This document shows positions 51,454-61,280 of a stretch of 64,000 nucleotides of DNA, piece by piece. Position 1 is the stretch's first letter, and the number at the start of each line of letters is the position of its first letter. The stretch covers positions 1,426,001 through 1,490,000 of the forward strand of contig CAVWLB010000010.1 of the NCBI GenBank assembly GCA_963755695.1, in the 5' to 3' direction. A model generated the notes under the pieces. That model was given only the letters and a program-made list of their open reading frames with translations. It was not told the origin of the DNA and searched no databases. This DNA is from QHWT01 sp963755695. GTDB lineage: Bacteria > Acidobacteriota > Vicinamibacteria > Vicinamibacterales > 2-12-FULL-66-21. The position numbers and the translations under genes were made by a program.

Positions 51454-51913
51454 CGAGGGCCTTGCCGTCTGATTTCGTGTAGACGTCGAAGACGTTGCCG
51501 CCGCCCCACGACGTCGAGTCTGGCTTGTCCTGGTAGGCGCGCAGCCCCCACTCGTTGGAATGCGTCATCGGATCGATCGGGATACGCCGCAGGAACTTCA
51601 GCTTGCGTCCCGTCTGATCGTTGTTGACGGCCACGCCCTCGACGAGCGTTTCGAGATCCGGCGGATAGTTCTCCGCGCCGGCCCGCAGATCCTGCGCGGC
51701 GATCTGTCCGGCGTCGGCCGCATCCTTGAACTTGTCGATCGCCGTTCGCATCTCTCGCAGCGCCCGCCGCAGCTCGGCCTCGCGCTGGCGCTGCACCGTC
51801 ACCCGCGCCAGCGGCATCACCGCCGGCGCCAGGATCAGCAGGATCGTGGTCACGACGAGCAGCTCGACGAAGGTGAAACCCCGTTGGTCCCGACCGCGTG
51901 CCCATGTGCTCAA
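51428..51913 (-). CDS. type II secretion pseudopilin (GspG/GspH-like)
   Basis: 161 residues, clean frame. Prepilin cleavage site DQRG/FTFVELLVVTTILL with Glu5. The body reads QREAELRRALREMRTAIDKF, ENYPPDLETLVEGVAVNNDQ and RRIPIDPMTHSNEWGLRAYQ. It ends KALDGTKYKDW-stop. A paralogue of the neighbouring GspG-like protein, sharing the C-terminal LDG(S/T)xYxDW. Transcribed after the secretin gene. Confidence 0.88.
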   Translation of the reverse strand: MSTWARGRDQRGFTFVELLVVTTILLILAPAVMPLARVTVQRQREAELRRALREMRTAIDKFKDAADAGQIAAQDLRAGAENYPPDLETLVEGVAVNNDQTGRKLKFLRRIPIDPMTHSNEWGLRAYQDKPDSTSWGGGNVFDVYTKSDGKALDGTKYKDW

Positions 51914-51995
51914 TGCTGAACGAAGGCCGGGAGCCGGCCACGCACATCGCCGGCTCCGCGTACTCTACGGCCCATTGAGCACTGAACCTGGAACA
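51906..51995. repeat. foldback between secretin and pseudopilin genes
   Basis: GTGCTCAATG (51906-51915) pairs perfectly with CATTGAGCAC (51973-51982), enclosing GGCCGGGAGCCGGCC. The left arm overlaps the first codons of the pseudopilin gene, so the hairpin could affect its translation. Confidence 0.55.
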
Positions 51996-52003
51996 TGGCC
52001 GTC

Positions 52004-54569
52004 TTACCGCACCGTCACCGTGACCGGCGCCGAAGTGACCGGCACAGGTGCCCCGTCGGGCGTATTCGCGACGCCGGTAACGGCAATCTGCGATGACCCC
52101 GGCGCGACCGCGTCGAACAGGAGCGCCGCCAGCAGGCCCGGCGCCCGAGGCGCCGGTCTGATCGCCGGTGCGCGAGATGGCGATGTCGACGCGTCCGGCG
52201 GCGGCGTCGATTCGCGGCGTGAACGACGCGGTCACGCCGCCCTGCCGCATGAACGTGCCGTCCTGCACCGTGCGCACGCGCAGCACCGCCGGGTTGTAAG
52301 TGACCGTCAGCGTGATGACCGAGATGCGCGACGCGTTGTTGATCGAGATCGGCATCGTGTACGGCCCGCCCGCGACCTGGAAGGTCGTCCCGGCCGGCGT
52401 GACGATGATCTGCGCCGGAGTCGACGGGGGCGCCGCGCCGCGTCCGGTTGCCGGCCCTGTCACCCGTCGGATTCGCGGGCGCGGGCGGCGTCGTCGTCGG
52501 AGGCGTCGTGGTGGGCGGTGCCTCGGTCGTGGGCGGTGCCGCTGGCGGCGTTGCCGGCGGCGTCGGCACTCCAGGCGCCGCGGTGGCGCGCGCCTGCGGG
52601 CGGAGGCGTCGGCGCCACAGTCGTCGGAACCGGCGAGGTTCCAGGCGGCAGCGGAGGCGCCGTGGTCGGCACGCCGAATGTCCCTGCGCCGGCGTGTGAG
52701 GTACGCCAAGCGGAGGCTGAGTGGGCGTCGTACCCGGATACGCGGTGGCAGGCGGCGGCACCCCGCCCGGGCCGGGCGCAGCTTCCCCGCCCGCGGGTGG
52801 CGCTTCCGGCTGCGGCGCGATCAGCGGCGGCGGGCCGGCGAGGCCGACGTTCGGCTGGGTGCCGATGTAAATCGAGCCGAGATCCTCGCGCGTCAGCTCG
52901 TGCGTCGCGCACGATGTGCGGCGTGATCAGCATCACGATGTCGGTGTCGGTGATCCTGGTTGTCGTTGCTCGAGAACAGCTGCTTGAAGCCCGGCACGTG
53001 GATCAGCCCGGGCAGCCCTCTGGATCGTTTGCGCTCGTGTCCTGCCTGATGAGGCCCGCGAGCAGATTCGATTCCCCTTCGCGCAGCCGCAGGAGCGTGT
53101 GCACCTTGCGGGACGTGAACGACGGAATGCTGCTGGCCGCGCGACGTCGACGGCGTCTGCCGAGCGCGCTGTTCTCGAGCGCGAGGTCGAGCACGACTTC
53201 CCCTTCGTAGGTGACGCGCGGCGTGATCTCCAGGTTCACGCCGACCGTGCTGGTAGCTGTACGACGACTGCGGAATCGTGGCGAAGCCCGCCGGCGGCGG
53301 CGGCGCCGAACGACGGTCTGACACGACCGGGACGTCCTGGCCGAGATTCAGCGTCAGCTTCTGCCCTTCCTGGCCGCGCAGCTGCGGCTTCGCCAGCGTC
53401 TTCGTCTGCGGTTGTCGCTCTCGAGGAAGTTCACGACCGCCGTCGGCACGCCGAGATAGAAGTCCGCGGTGCTGACGCCCTGGCTGATCGTGTTCAGGTT
53501 GAACGGCGGCGGCGCGCCGACGCCGCCGCCGGACGTGTTCGGCGGCGCGAGCTCCGGCGAGAACAGGATGTTCAGATTGTACGAGCTCAGGTTGATGCCG
53601 TAGCGCTTGACGCGCGCGCGGTTGACTTCGAGGATCTCGACGTCGAGCACGACCTCGGCGCGCGGCTTGTCGTTGGCGCGGATGACCGCTCGATGACGTC
53701 CACCACCGGCCGGTCGCGCGGACGGTGATGGTGTTCGCGGTCTTGTTCGGCATCACCATCGGCTGCACCGCCATCTGCGGGATGCGCATGATGCTGTTGA
53801 CGAGCTGCGCCAGCTCGGTCGCGTCGGCGTGCGAGATGATAGAAGACCCGCACCACCAGCTCGTCGTACTGCGCGTGCTTCGCCGGCTGATCCGGGATGA
53901 CGATGATCGTCCGCTGGTTCAGTGACCTTGTAGTAGTAGCCGGTTCGCCGACAGGATCTGCTGCAGCGCTTCCTCGAGGGTGACGCCGTCGAGATTGACG
54001 GTGAACGGCTTGTCGACGAACTGCTGGTCGTAGGTGATGTTGATGCCCGGCGCTGGTGCCGATGAAGTTCAGGATGTCGCGCAGGCTGGCGTTGTTGAAG
54101 TTGATGCGCAGCGGATCGCGCGACGCCGGGTTCAGCAGCGGCGGCGCCTTGCAGCGCTGCGCGCCTGCTGCCGCAGCTGTTCGATGCGGGGCTTCGGCCG
54201 CGACGCTTCGATGCGTTCGCGAATCGTCTGTCTCGAGCTCCGCGACCTTGGTCGCGACCAGCCGGTTCTGGCGATCCAGCTCCAGCGCGCGGCGATACTC
54301 CGCCAGCGCCCCGTCGAGCTGATCCTGCTTCTCGAGTTCGCGCGCCTTCTCGATGTGCACGCGCGCCGCTTCTTCCTGCGCGCGCTGCAGGTTGATCTTG
54401 TATTCCGCGTTGTCGGGGTTCGCCTGAACCGCCTTCGTGAAATACGTGACCGCGGCGTCCCAGTCCGCATGCGCACGGCTTCCTGGCCGTGCCGGAAAGC
54501 GCGGCCCGCGCTGCAGGCGCTCAGCAGTACCGCGACGACGATCAAACCTGCGAGTTTGCGTGTGCTCAT
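52004..54569 (-). CDS. outer-membrane secretin with N-terminal TPR and C-terminal cohesin domain
   Basis: About 855 residues, frame-disrupted. The N-terminus MSTRKLAGLIVVAVLLSACS has a lipobox LSAC, followed by TPR-like helices (AEYRRALELDRQNRLVATKV). The STN/secretin N region reads PLRINFNNASLRDILNFIGT, then ELVVRVFYISHADA-like N1 and MRIPQMAVQPMVMPNKTANT. The secretin core has MLDVEILEVNRARVKRYGIN, LNLGQDVPVVSDRR, MNLEITPRVTYEGEVVLDLA and LRLREGESNLLAGLIRQDTS, ending HVPGFKQLFSSND and VMLITPHIVRD. A Pro/Thr-rich linker follows, then a cohesin-like domain (GPYTMPISINNASRISVITL; TVTYNPAVLRVRTVQDG) to VTVTVR-stop. One gene covers all of this; about fifteen frame changes. Likely the channel of the pilus/secretion system. 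Confidence 0.88.
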
Positions 54570-54577
54570 GTAGATTC

Positions 54578-55119
54578 CTACTGACCCCTCAGCGGAATCG
54601 TCTGCCTTCCGCGACCGTCCGCATATTCCATCACCACCGACTCCACTCCGATCTTCACGATCCGGTATTGACCGAGGACGATATCTCCCTCGTGTCCGTA
54701 CTGCGGTAGACCCTGACCATCCGAGAAGACCGCCACTTTACCCGGCCCCTGCCTTCCACCGTGCCGATGAACTTCAACGGAATCGGCGGCGGCGGCGGCG
54801 GTCCGGTCGGTTGCGGCGGAGCGGTTTCCTGCGGCACCGGCGCGTGGCCTGTGGAGCAGGCGCTGCAGCCTCCGGCGGCGGAGGCGGCGGCGGCTTCGGC
54901 TGGAACCGGAACGGGTTCCTGTCGGAATCGCTCGGTTCGGGCGCCGCCTGCTTCAGCGCATCGAGCCGTACATCGAGCGATGTCTCGCCCCCTGGCGGAC
55001 TGTTGCTGCGCCGTCCGCGGCCTTGTTTGGTTAGACGGCCCGACCGCTGGGCTGGCCGCCGGCCATTGCCAGTAGACAAGCGCGGCAACGATCAGTATTC
55101 CAAGCAAACGAGAAGCCAC
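54578..55119 (-). CDS. PilP/GspC-like pilotin-type assembly protein
   Basis: About 180 residues. GTG start, one membrane segment (ASRLLGILIVAALVYWQW), a long Pro-rich spacer (RFQPKPPPPPPPEAAAPAPQ), and a C-terminal beta domain: IPLKFIGTVEGRGRVKVAVF, SDGQGLPQYGHEGDIVLGQY, RIVKIGVESVVMEYADGRGR, ending QTIPLRGQ-stop. The KFIG and EGD motifs are those of PilP/GspC HR domains. Frame changes near 54732, 54850 and 54985. It sits between the secretin and PilO genes. Confidence 0.82.
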
Positions 55120-55149
55120 GGACGAGGCCGCTGTGACGGTGGCGTCGTC

Positions 55150-55726
55150 TCAGCCGACATTGTCCGTCCGGAAATATGTGGCGACGTCCAGCCTGACCGC
55201 CAGACCCGTGCGCGCCTGCTGCTCGACGCTCGAGAGGCCGATGTTCTCGAGCACCATGAATTCTGGTGCGGTCTCGAGCGAGTAGATGAACCGCCGCACG
55301 TCGCGATACTCCCCCGAACACGTATAGGTCGTCGTGATCTTGGACAGGTGACTGCCCTTCTCGTGCTTGACGCTGTTCGTGCCGCTCTCGAGCCGCACGT
55401 TCGCTGCGCGTGCGAGCTGCGACAGCTTCAGGTAGGTGAGCCTTCGCGCGATGCTGGAGTTCGCGGGAAGCACGTCCTTGTAGAACTTCTGCAGCGACGC
55501 ATCGGCATGCTGCTTGCCTTGCACCGTCGCCTTCGCGGACTGGTGATCCTGCCGGGCACGCAGGACGAGATCGCGCTGCGCGCCCGCTTGCTGCTCAGCG
55601 GCGGCCACCTGCCGGCCGAGCGGGAAACACCACGACGACGTAGAGCAGCGCGCTCGCGAGGCTGGCTATGACCAGCGGCACGACGAGGCGGCGCTTCTCC
55701 GAAAGAATCCGTCGTACCCGCGTCAT
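55150..55726 (-). CDS. pilO: PilO-like type IV pilus assembly protein
   Basis: About 192 residues. MTRVRRILSEKRRLVVPLVI has the cytoplasmic tip and single TM; AEQQAGAQRDLVLRARQDHQ is the coiled coil. The C-terminal domain reads LPANSSIARRLTYLKLSQLA and YRDVRRFIYSLETAPEFMVL, typical of PilO. One frame change near 55618. The ATG overlaps the pilN stop (ATGA). Partner of PilN and PilP in the alignment complex. Confidence 0.88.
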
Positions 55727-56349
55727 CGCCTCGCTCCGGTTGATTCTGGCTGCGAGCCCAGCGTCGAGCTGGGCGCCCCAGGCTTGGCCGACGGCGCAGA
55801 GCGCGTGTACATCCGCCTGCATGGTGATCCGATGCAGACCGTCCTCGGTCACGTTCTCCTGGGTCCACGCACGTTGTGAAACGCGCCCGTCGTCTCGAGG
55901 TTTTCCAAGAACGTGTCGATCGTCTTCGGTGCGCCTGCCCTGCATCTCGAAGTTGATGCTGGTGATGCCTTCCTTGAACGACGGGCGCACCGACAGCAGC
56001 ATCACGTCCTCCGGCAGCGTGGCCTCGAGCTGGTTGAACAGCTGCCGTCCACGAGAACGTCCGCTGCTCGATCAAATCGTTGGCTTCTCGCGCGGCGGTG
56101 GTCACGACCGTGAGCTCCTGCTGGTTGATCCCGCGCCGGATCTCGCCCGCTTCCCGCGTGAGCTTCTCCGATTCAGCGTGATCGCGACGGATCGTCGCCG
56201 TGAGCTCGGTCTTGTGGCGCGACAGCCGGACGATCCGGCCCACCTGCCATGCGGTTACCACGACCAGCACCGCCGCGAGCAGAGCGATCACCGCGTGAAC
56301 GCGCACGCTCGTTGTAAAACGGCCGGGTCGAAAGATTGGTGCGGAGCAC
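55723..56349 (-). CDS. pilN: PilN-like type IV pilus assembly protein
   Basis: About 208 residues. LRTNLSTRPFYNERA is the conserved PilN N-terminus (INL-like motif for PilM binding), followed after a frame change near 56305 by the TM VRVHAVIALLAAVLVVVTAW and a coiled coil RHKTELTATIRRDHAESEKL. SVRPSFKEGITSINFEMQGR is the ferredoxin-like domain. Frame changes near 56305, 56050, 55925 and 55870. The GTG start overlaps the pilM end. Confidence 0.88.
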
Positions 56350-57305
56350 TACGCGACCCGCTCCCTCAAGCACGATGCCAACTGCCGGTGCAAGCGTATC
56401 GAGCAGGTCGGCACCGGCGCTGATGCGATCGCTGATCGCCGCGGTCGACCGGAAGTCGAGCGGCTCGACACGGGTTCCGAGCCGTTCCTCGAGGCCGCGC
56501 CGAACCAGCTCGCCGGAATCCGCACCACGGCTCGAGGCGCCCGACAACACGACCCGGGCGAAGCGGCGCGCCGGACAGGCGGTCTTCGTGATACATCGAT
56601 GTCTGGTGCACGAGATCGGCAAGATCGCCCTCGCCTTCGAGCTGACGGGTGCGGAAAAAGATCAAGTCCGGTCCGCGCACGATTGCCAGCGTCGCGTAAT
56701 CCTGCGCCACGTTGACGACCAGCCAGTCGCCGCTGGACGCCTGCCCGCCCGATGCCAGTGCGGCGTTGATCAAGTTCAGCGACGCGAGGTCGACGACACC
56801 AGCCGTAGCTCCCGCATCAGCCGTCACCCGCTCGTAGCTCTCGACGATGTCGCGGCGCCCCAGCGTAACGAGAAATTCTCGCCCGCCGTCGGGGAGCGGC
56901 CGCCGCCGGGACCCACGAGATTTGCGCCTCTTCGGGCTTGAACGGCGCCGCCTTGCGCACCTGCCAGCGAATCAGCTGATCGAGGTCCGCGGCCGCCGGC
57001 ACCTTCTCGAATCGCAGCAGCGACACCTTCGCGGAGTTGTCCGGGATCACCAGGCCCACCCGCCGCGGCTTGGTTCCCAATCGCTCGAACACCGATCGCA
57101 GCGCCGCCGCGACCGTCCGCTCGTCGTGGATGTTCACGGCATTGAGCGCGGGCGTGACAGCGCCGGCGGGCAGGCGCTCGGTTGCGTGCGCGCCCACCGT
57201 CCACGCCGACGCCGGGCCCGAGAGCGCCACGCCGGTGACCCGATCCGACGCTATTTCCACCCCGATCGACGGGGGCCGGCTGACGAGAATCCCTGGCAGC
57301 TTCAT
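56350..57305 (-). CDS. pilM: PilM-like actin-fold type IV pilus assembly ATPase
   Basis: About 318 residues. SIGVEIASDRVTGVALSG is the phosphate-1 region, RRVGLVIPDNSAKVSLLRFE and KVPAAADLDQLIRWQVRKAA are family blocks, ESYERVTADAGATAGVVDLA follows, then NVAQDYATLAIVRGPDLIFF and RFARVVLSGASSRGADSGEL. The C-terminus requires frame changes near 56905, 56570 and 56365, the last giving ERVA-stop at 56350. The ATG overlaps the gspE/pilB stop by four bases. Confidence 0.9.
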
Positions 57306-58930
57306 TCGACGAACGTGACCTTGTTGACTTCGCGCAGCGTCGTGACGCCCGCAAGCACCCGCTCGACCGCGGACTCCCGCAGCGACCGCATGCCTTCCTC
57401 GCGGGCGGCCTTTTTGACTTCGGATGTCGGACGGCGCGCCAGGATGATCTCACGAATGCTATCGGTTAGATCCAGCAACTCGCATATGGCCGTGCGCCCC
57501 TTGTAGCCGGTGCCGCCGCACTCGATGCATCCCGCGCCCTCGAAAAACAGGCCGCTTTCGGCAAGCGCCGGGTCCATCGCCGATTCAATCAACTGCTCGC
57601 GGGTGATGGAGGCCGGCCGCTTGCAGTGCATGCAGATATTCCTGACCAGCCGCTGCGCCAGCACACAGTTGAGCGCCGACACGAACTGGTAGGGCTCGAC
57701 GCCCATGTTCAGGAAGCGGCCGAGCACGTCGACGACGTTGTTGGCGTGAACCGTCGTGAACACCAGGTGTCCGGTGAGGGCCGAGTTGATGGCAATCTGC
57801 GCGGTTTCGTTGTCGCGGATCTCGCCGACCATGATCTTGTCCGGATCGTGGCGGAGGATCGAGCGCAGCCCCCTCGCAAACGTCAGCCCCTTTTTCTCGT
57901 TAATCGGAATCTGAGTGATTCCCTTCAGCTGATATTCGACCGGATCCTCGATGGTGATGATCTTGTCCTCGATCGTCTTGATCTCCGACAGCGCGGCGTA
58001 AAGGGTCGTCGTCTTGCCGCTGCCCGTGGGCCCGGTGACCAGAACCATCCCGTAGGGCTCGGCAATGTATTTCCGGAACCGCTTGAGCTCCGTATCCGGG
58101 AAGCCGAGGATGTCGAGGCGGAGTTCGTGAAACTGCTCGCTGATTGACTCCTTGTCGAGAATACGGATGACCGCGTCTTCGCCGTGCACGCTCGGCATCA
58201 CCGACACGCGGAAGTCGATGGTCTTCCCTGGCAGCCGCAGCTTGAAGCGTCCGTCTTGCGGAATCCGCTTCTCGGCGATGTCCAGTTCCGCCATGACCTT
58301 CACGCGCGAGATGATCGTGCTGTGAAAGCGCTTGTCGATAGGACGCATGGCCGGCTGCAGCACGCCGTCGATCCGGTACTTCACGTACACCGCATCGTCC
58401 TGGGTCTCGATATGGATGTCGCTCGCCCGCCGTTGGATTGCCGTGTAGACCGTCGTGTCGACCAGCCGGATCACCGGGCTGGCATCGGTCGTCAGCTTCT
58501 CGACCGTCAGCTGCTCCTCGCCCTGCTCGTCCTCACGGAGGATTTGGAGCTGGAAGCTCTCTGTCGCCTCCTCCAGCACCCGCGTCGAGCTTTCGCTTTT
58601 CTTCAAGATCGACTGGATCGCTGACGGAGCCGCAACCATCACCTTGATTGGCGTCCCCAGCAGCATCGCGAGCTCATCGATCATCGGCAGATCCGTTGGA
58701 TCCGACACGACGATGACCAGCGTCTGCCCCTCGCGACGGAACGGCACGAAGCCGTAGCGCAGCATCAGCTCCGCCGGGATCGTCCGGAAAAGATCGTGGT
58801 CGATGTTGAAGTGTGCCGAATCCAGATACGGCAGCCGGTAGCGTTCAGCGAGACGCTTGGCCTGGGCCACCTCTTCGGCGTGTTCCGCCGCCGTCTGCTC
58901 AGGCACGCCCGCGTAGAGATTCACATCCAT
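57302..58930 (-). CDS. GspE/PilB-family assembly ATPase
   Basis: 542 residues, clean frame. The N-terminal MshEN-type domain (LAERYRLPYLDSAHFNIDHD) is followed by RRASDIHIETQDDAVYVKYR, DIAEKRIPQDGRFKLRLPGK, Walker A VLVTGPTGSGKTTTLYAALS, the Asp box IITIEDPVEYQLKGITQIPI, Walker B ARGLRSILRHDPDKIMVGEI and the His box SALTGHLVFTTVHANNVVDV. A zinc site is present: CMHCKRP and CIECGGTGYKGR. This is the hexameric extension motor. No retraction ATPase PilT is in the window, so a type II secretion-like or non-retracting system is possible. Confidence 0.95.
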   Translation of the reverse strand: MDVNLYAGVPEQTAAEHAEEVAQAKRLAERYRLPYLDSAHFNIDHDLFRTIPAELMLRYGFVPFRREGQTLVIVVSDPTDLPMIDELAMLLGTPIKVMVAAPSAIQSILKKSESSTRVLEEATESFQLQILREDEQGEEQLTVEKLTTDASPVIRLVDTTVYTAIQRRASDIHIETQDDAVYVKYRIDGVLQPAMRPIDKRFHSTIISRVKVMAELDIAEKRIPQDGRFKLRLPGKTIDFRVSVMPSVHGEDAVIRILDKESISEQFHELRLDILGFPDTELKRFRKYIAEPYGMVLVTGPTGSGKTTTLYAALSEIKTIEDKIITIEDPVEYQLKGITQIPINEKKGLTFARGLRSILRHDPDKIMVGEIRDNETAQIAINSALTGHLVFTTVHANNVVDVLGRFLNMGVEPYQFVSALNCVLAQRLVRNICMHCKRPASITREQLIESAMDPALAESGLFFEGAGCIECGGTGYKGRTAICELLDLTDSIREIILARRPTSEVKKAAREEGMRSLRESAVERVLAGVTTLREVNKVTFVE

Positions 58931-59022
58931 ATTCAGCGGGGCTCCGCCCCGAACCTCGGCGCCGGGAGCGCCGTCATTGGGTCGGCCGAGGAAGGAAACG
59001 TCGTCGCAGCCCGCATGACGGT

Positions 59023-60231
59023 CTAGCTCAGGGCGGACGACAGGTTAAACAACGGCAAGTACAGCGCGAGCAGCAGGCCCGCGATGACAAGCCCCATGAT
59101 CACCAGCAGGATCGGCTCGACGAGCGTCACGAAGCGTCCGAGGTTTGTCTCGATTTCCTCATCGTAGAAGTCCGCGAGACTGTTCAGCATCTCCTGCAGA
59201 GCGCCGGTCGACTCGCCCACTTCGACCATCTTGATGGAGACGTCGGGAAAGGCGCCGCTGTCCTGCATCGCGGTGGCGAGCGCGCGTCCTTCGCGCACCT
59301 GCTGCGCCGCGGTGAACAGCTCTCCCGCCATGTACTGGTTGCTCAACGAACGCGCCGACACCTCGAGCGCATTGACGAGCGGAATGCCGCCGCCGAGAAG
59401 CGTCGCCAGCGTGCGCGCGGCCTGTGAGGTCGAGAACTTCTGGGCTACGGAGCCGAGGGCCGGCACCTTGAGAATGAACCGATCCATCCGCCGGCGCTGG
59501 CCGGGCTGTTTCAGCCACCACCACACGCTCCCGGCGATGATCGCCACCGAACCGAGAATGAGCAGAAAATACGTCGTCACGACGTCCGAGATGCTGACGA
59601 TCAACCGAGTCGACCACGGCAATTCGTGCCCGAACTGGTTGTAGAAGGATCCGAACTCGGGCACGACGCGCACCACGATGATCGTGACGACGATGATCGA
59701 CAGCACGAGGAGGATGGCGGGATAGACCAGCGCGGAGAGCGTCTTGCGCCGTACGCCGCTCACAATTTTGACGTAACTGACGTACCGCCTGAGTACCTGC
59801 TCGAGGTTGCCGGACTTTTCGCCCGCGAGCAGCGAGGCCGTGTAGACCCCCGGAAACAACGAACCGTGAGCGTCGAACGCCTCCGAGAGCGCGCTGCCCG
59901 CCCGCACACGTTCGTAAACATCGTCGAGCACCCCCTTGAAGATGGGGTTGGCGACACGCCGCCGCAGGATGTCGAGCGACTGCACCAGCGGCATCCCCGC
60001 CTTCAGCAGCGTCGCGAGCTCCTGGTTGAACACGAGAAACTCGCGGGTCGCCACCTTGTGCCGGCGTGGGAGCGCCATCCCGGCGACCGCCCGGCGGCCG
60101 GCGCCGTGGATTGCGAGCACCAGGAGTCCCTTTTCCTCGAACTCCCGCCGCAGTCGCGCCTCATTGTCGGCGACGTATATCCCCTCGATGATGTCTCCAC
60201 CCGGGGTTCCGAGTCGGCAGCGGTATTCCAT
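59023..60231 (-). CDS. GspF/PilC-family inner-membrane platform protein
   Basis: 402 residues, clean frame. N-terminal cytoplasmic part MEYRCRLGTPGGDIIEGIYV; two T2SSF domains: FLVFNQELATLLKAGMPLVQ, SLLAGEKSGNLEQVLRRYVS and later ARTLATLLGGGIPLVNALEV, MVEVGESTGALQEMLNSLAD. Three membrane helices lie near residues 170-190, 215-240 and 370-395. First gene of the pilus/secretion operon on this strand, with 92 bases to the ATPase gene. Confidence 0.95.
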   Translation of the reverse strand: MEYRCRLGTPGGDIIEGIYVADNEARLRREFEEKGLLVLAIHGAGRRAVAGMALPRRHKVATREFLVFNQELATLLKAGMPLVQSLDILRRRVANPIFKGVLDDVYERVRAGSALSEAFDAHGSLFPGVYTASLLAGEKSGNLEQVLRRYVSYVKIVSGVRRKTLSALVYPAILLVLSIIVVTIIVVRVVPEFGSFYNQFGHELPWSTRLIVSISDVVTTYFLLILGSVAIIAGSVWWWLKQPGQRRRMDRFILKVPALGSVAQKFSTSQAARTLATLLGGGIPLVNALEVSARSLSNQYMAGELFTAAQQVREGRALATAMQDSGAFPDVSIKMVEVGESTGALQEMLNSLADFYDEEIETNLGRFVTLVEPILLVIMGLVIAGLLLALYLPLFNLSSALS

Positions 60232-60289
60232 TTTGGGGAAAAGGCTCCGGCCTAATTTTACACAAGCATTTGTATTAGACCGAGTTGCG

Positions 60290-60425
60290 GGCGAATTGGC
60301 TGGGCTTCGGACGGGCTCATGGCCGAGGGTTCAGGACTCACGGCGGCCCACGGCTGCGGGCTTACGACCTACACCAACCAGCTATGAGCCGCCGTCAGCC
60401 TTGGGTCATTAATCATGGAGCCGCC
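60290..60425. repeat. GGCTCATGG / GGCGGCCCACGG foldback island (family of 13.9 kb)
   Basis: Contains ACGGGCTCATGG and GGCGGCCCACGG (60342-60353), then the partial inverted words GGGCTTACGACC and GCTATGAGCCGCCG. The 12-mer is identical to that at 13938-13949. It lies between the gspF-type gene start and the lytic transglycosylase stop and must overlap the operon leader. Confidence 0.7.
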
Positions 60426-61130
60426 CTACTGTCGCCAAAGCGAGAGGATGCGCGTCACGTAATCGCGGGTCTCCCGGTACGGAGGAATGCCGTTGAAACG
60501 TTGGACGGCTCCTTCTCCGGCGTTATAAGCCGCGAGCGCGAGTTCGACGCCCCACTTGTCGATCAACGACTTCAGCTTCCTGATTCCTGCTTCGACGTTT
60601 GTCTTCGGGTCGTACGGGTTTCGCACGTTGTATTCGCGCGCGGTCTGAGGCATCAACTGCATCAGACCCATCGCCCCCTTTGATGACTTCGCGCCCGGCT
60701 TGTAATTGGATTCGACCTGGATCAACGCGCGGACGAGCAATGGATCTACGCCATTGGCCTGCGACATCGCCGAGATGAGTTCCCCGTAAGGCGTCGAGTC
60801 CAGCAGCGCCTGAACGTCAATCGCCGGGGGTTTCGGCGCGTCCGGTGTCGCCGCTGTTTCCTGCTCGGGTTGGGGGTCTGGATACGGCACTTCGTCGGGC
60901 ACGATCTTGTCAACGAGCGACTGGGCAAAGGTGATTTCGCCGCCCGCTCGGAGGCAGAGAACCATCGATTCCCCCTCCACCCGGTGCGCTTTGACCGACA
61001 ACGTGCGGCCCGACGTGAGATACACGATTTCCGCCGAGGCGCTCGAGATGCTCGCGCCCACAAAGACACACGTAGCAATCGCTAGCCGGACGGGAACCCG
61101 CACACTCATTGGGACGCGAGATCCTATCAT
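60426..61130 (-). CDS. exported lytic transglycosylase (SLT domain)
   Basis: 234 residues, clean. A signal peptide VRLAIATCVFVGASISSASA, a small DUF4124-like beta domain (EIVYLTSGRTLSVKAHRVEG), then the goose-lysozyme-like SLT fold: VDPLLVRALIQVESNYKPGA (catalytic Glu in ESNYKP), SKGAMGLMQLMPQTAREYNV, PKTNVEAGIRKLKSLIDKWG and LALAAYNAGEGAVQRFNGIP then PYRETRDYV. It cleaves peptidoglycan glycan strands; its place beside the pilus operon suggests it opens the wall for the machine. Confidence 0.93.
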   Translation of the reverse strand: MIGSRVPMSVRVPVRLAIATCVFVGASISSASAEIVYLTSGRTLSVKAHRVEGESMVLCLRAGGEITFAQSLVDKIVPDEVPYPDPQPEQETAATPDAPKPPAIDVQALLDSTPYGELISAMSQANGVDPLLVRALIQVESNYKPGAKSSKGAMGLMQLMPQTAREYNVRNPYDPKTNVEAGIRKLKSLIDKWGVELALAAYNAGEGAVQRFNGIPPYRETRDYVTRILSLWRQ

Positions 61131-61228
61131 CTGGTCGGGCTGCGTGTCCAGAATCCCGACAGTAAAGCTCTAAATAGAGGTCGGATGGGCTGTCCGGGCC
61201 GGATACAGGTCTGCAGTGTGAGCGGCCG

Positions 61229-61259
61229 GCGGTTGCCGGAGGGCGCCTCCGGCAACCGC
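61229..61259. terminator. perfect 14-bp hairpin after the lipoprotein gene
   Basis: Arms GCGGTTGCCGGAGG and CCTCCGGCAACCGC pair perfectly around a 3-base loop, starting 21 bases after the stop of the minus-strand lipoprotein gene. There is no T-tract, so it may be a transcript-stabilising hairpin or a Rho-assisted stop. Confidence 0.65.
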
Positions 61260-61280
61260 ACGTGACGCGCCAAATTTGGC

